Shown here: positions 19,783 to 20,368 of the stretch, one piece after another | Numbering within the stretch: the first letter of the stretch is position 1 | Layout of the letters: each line of letters opens with the position of its first letter | Assembly: GCA_004802725.1 (NCBI GenBank) | Contig: SGPM01000424.1 | Coordinates: 1 to 20,368, forward strand | Source: Antrodiella citrinella | Taxonomy: Eukaryota; Basidiomycota; Agaricomycetes; Polyporales; Steccherinaceae | Direction: 5' to 3' | DNA length: 20,368 bases | Made by a program: the position numbers and the translations under genes | The notes under the pieces: model-generated | Databases searched by the model: none | What the model was told of the DNA's origin: nothing | What the model saw: only the letters and a program-made list of their open reading frames with translations

Positions 19783-20368
19783 TCCTTCTTCGGGCGGGAC
19801 GCAGGAGTTCTGCAGGAGCCCAGGACTGTTGTGGTCCGTTTGTTTTACCTCCTTCTGTCCACAAGGGCCAGAACTTAGTGATGGAGGACGGGTCGAGGCA
19901 ATCATAGATGTTTTCCAAACGAGATGACACCTTTACCGTGGAATTTGTACCCTGGCCATATAGATGTACCTGTTTTGTCGATGATTCCACTTGCGGACGT
20001 TCACTGCACGCCTCACCTTGAAGGATTATTCCCAGTCAGTACTTGTTTCACACCAGGTGGTAAATAATCACAGTGCGCAGTGCGAGCAGCGGTACATGCA
20101 GAATGTTGCTACCCTTTATACAAATTTATACAAGACACCCACGGTCTCCTCCGTAACGTCAACATCGCACCGAGATGGCGAGTAGACACCGTTTCTCCGA
20201 ACTACAGCGATGAAAAATGGACCACGTTTCGAACACATTAGAAAGTCTCTGAGAAACCTCTGTGTGATCTCGACCAAGACAGCGGGTCTATTCTCTCACC
20301 CGAGACAGAAGAGCCATTCTCCTTTGGCGCCACTTCCATCATCATCCCTCCCCACCCAACACTTCCCG
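19783..20368. other. Downstream flank of the pectinesterase pseudogene
   Basis: 586 bp to the window edge with only short open frames on both strands and nothing recognisable. The last 90 bp become C/T-rich (tcatcatccctccccaccc), which could be the leader of a gene starting beyond the window; this is speculative. Confidence 0.4.

Overview
The window is nuclear DNA from a filamentous basidiomycete, most likely a mushroom-forming agaricomycete. The evidence is dense short introns (45-96 nt, GT...AG), several exons of only 7-27 nt, short intergenic spacers, and BTB, F-box and TKL-type kinase families of the kind that are expanded in Agaricomycetes. All gene models were spliced by eye, checking codon phase at each junction. 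I see no RNA gene, transposon, CRISPR array or virus-like gene.

Layout: (1) 449-2408 (+) is a Ytp1/DUF2427 multi-pass membrane protein in 12 exons. (2) 2848-3934 (+) is a BTB/POZ protein whose frame breaks twice. (3) 4186-4522 (-) is the decayed N-terminal end of an agaric TKL-like kinase. (4) 5494-7251 (-) is an F-box protein, divergent from (5) 7609-9115 (+), a UBA/C2H2/coiled-coil/UBX protein of the Cdc48-adaptor type. (6) 9116-10977 has no recognisable gene. (7) 10978-13049 (+) is a conserved-looking fungal coiled-coil protein of unknown function, convergent across a pyrimidine-rich spacer with (8) 13993-14479 (-), a Bet1/Sft1-type SNARE. (9) 14889-17759 (+) is STT3, the catalytic subunit of oligosaccharyltransferase, divergent from the SNARE gene. 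(10) 18258-19782 (+) is a secreted CE8 pectin methylesterase that appears dead through two point lesions.

Functional themes: the SNARE gene and STT3 share a 409-bp spacer, and both serve the early secretory pathway. The F-box and UBX genes share a 357-bp spacer, and both families belong to ubiquitin biology. The BTB, kinase and pectinesterase loci look like decaying copies of expanded gene families. This gives a mix of conserved housekeeping genes and relics. I found no convincing undescribed multi-gene system. The most informative signals are the precise pseudogene lesions and the tiny exons.
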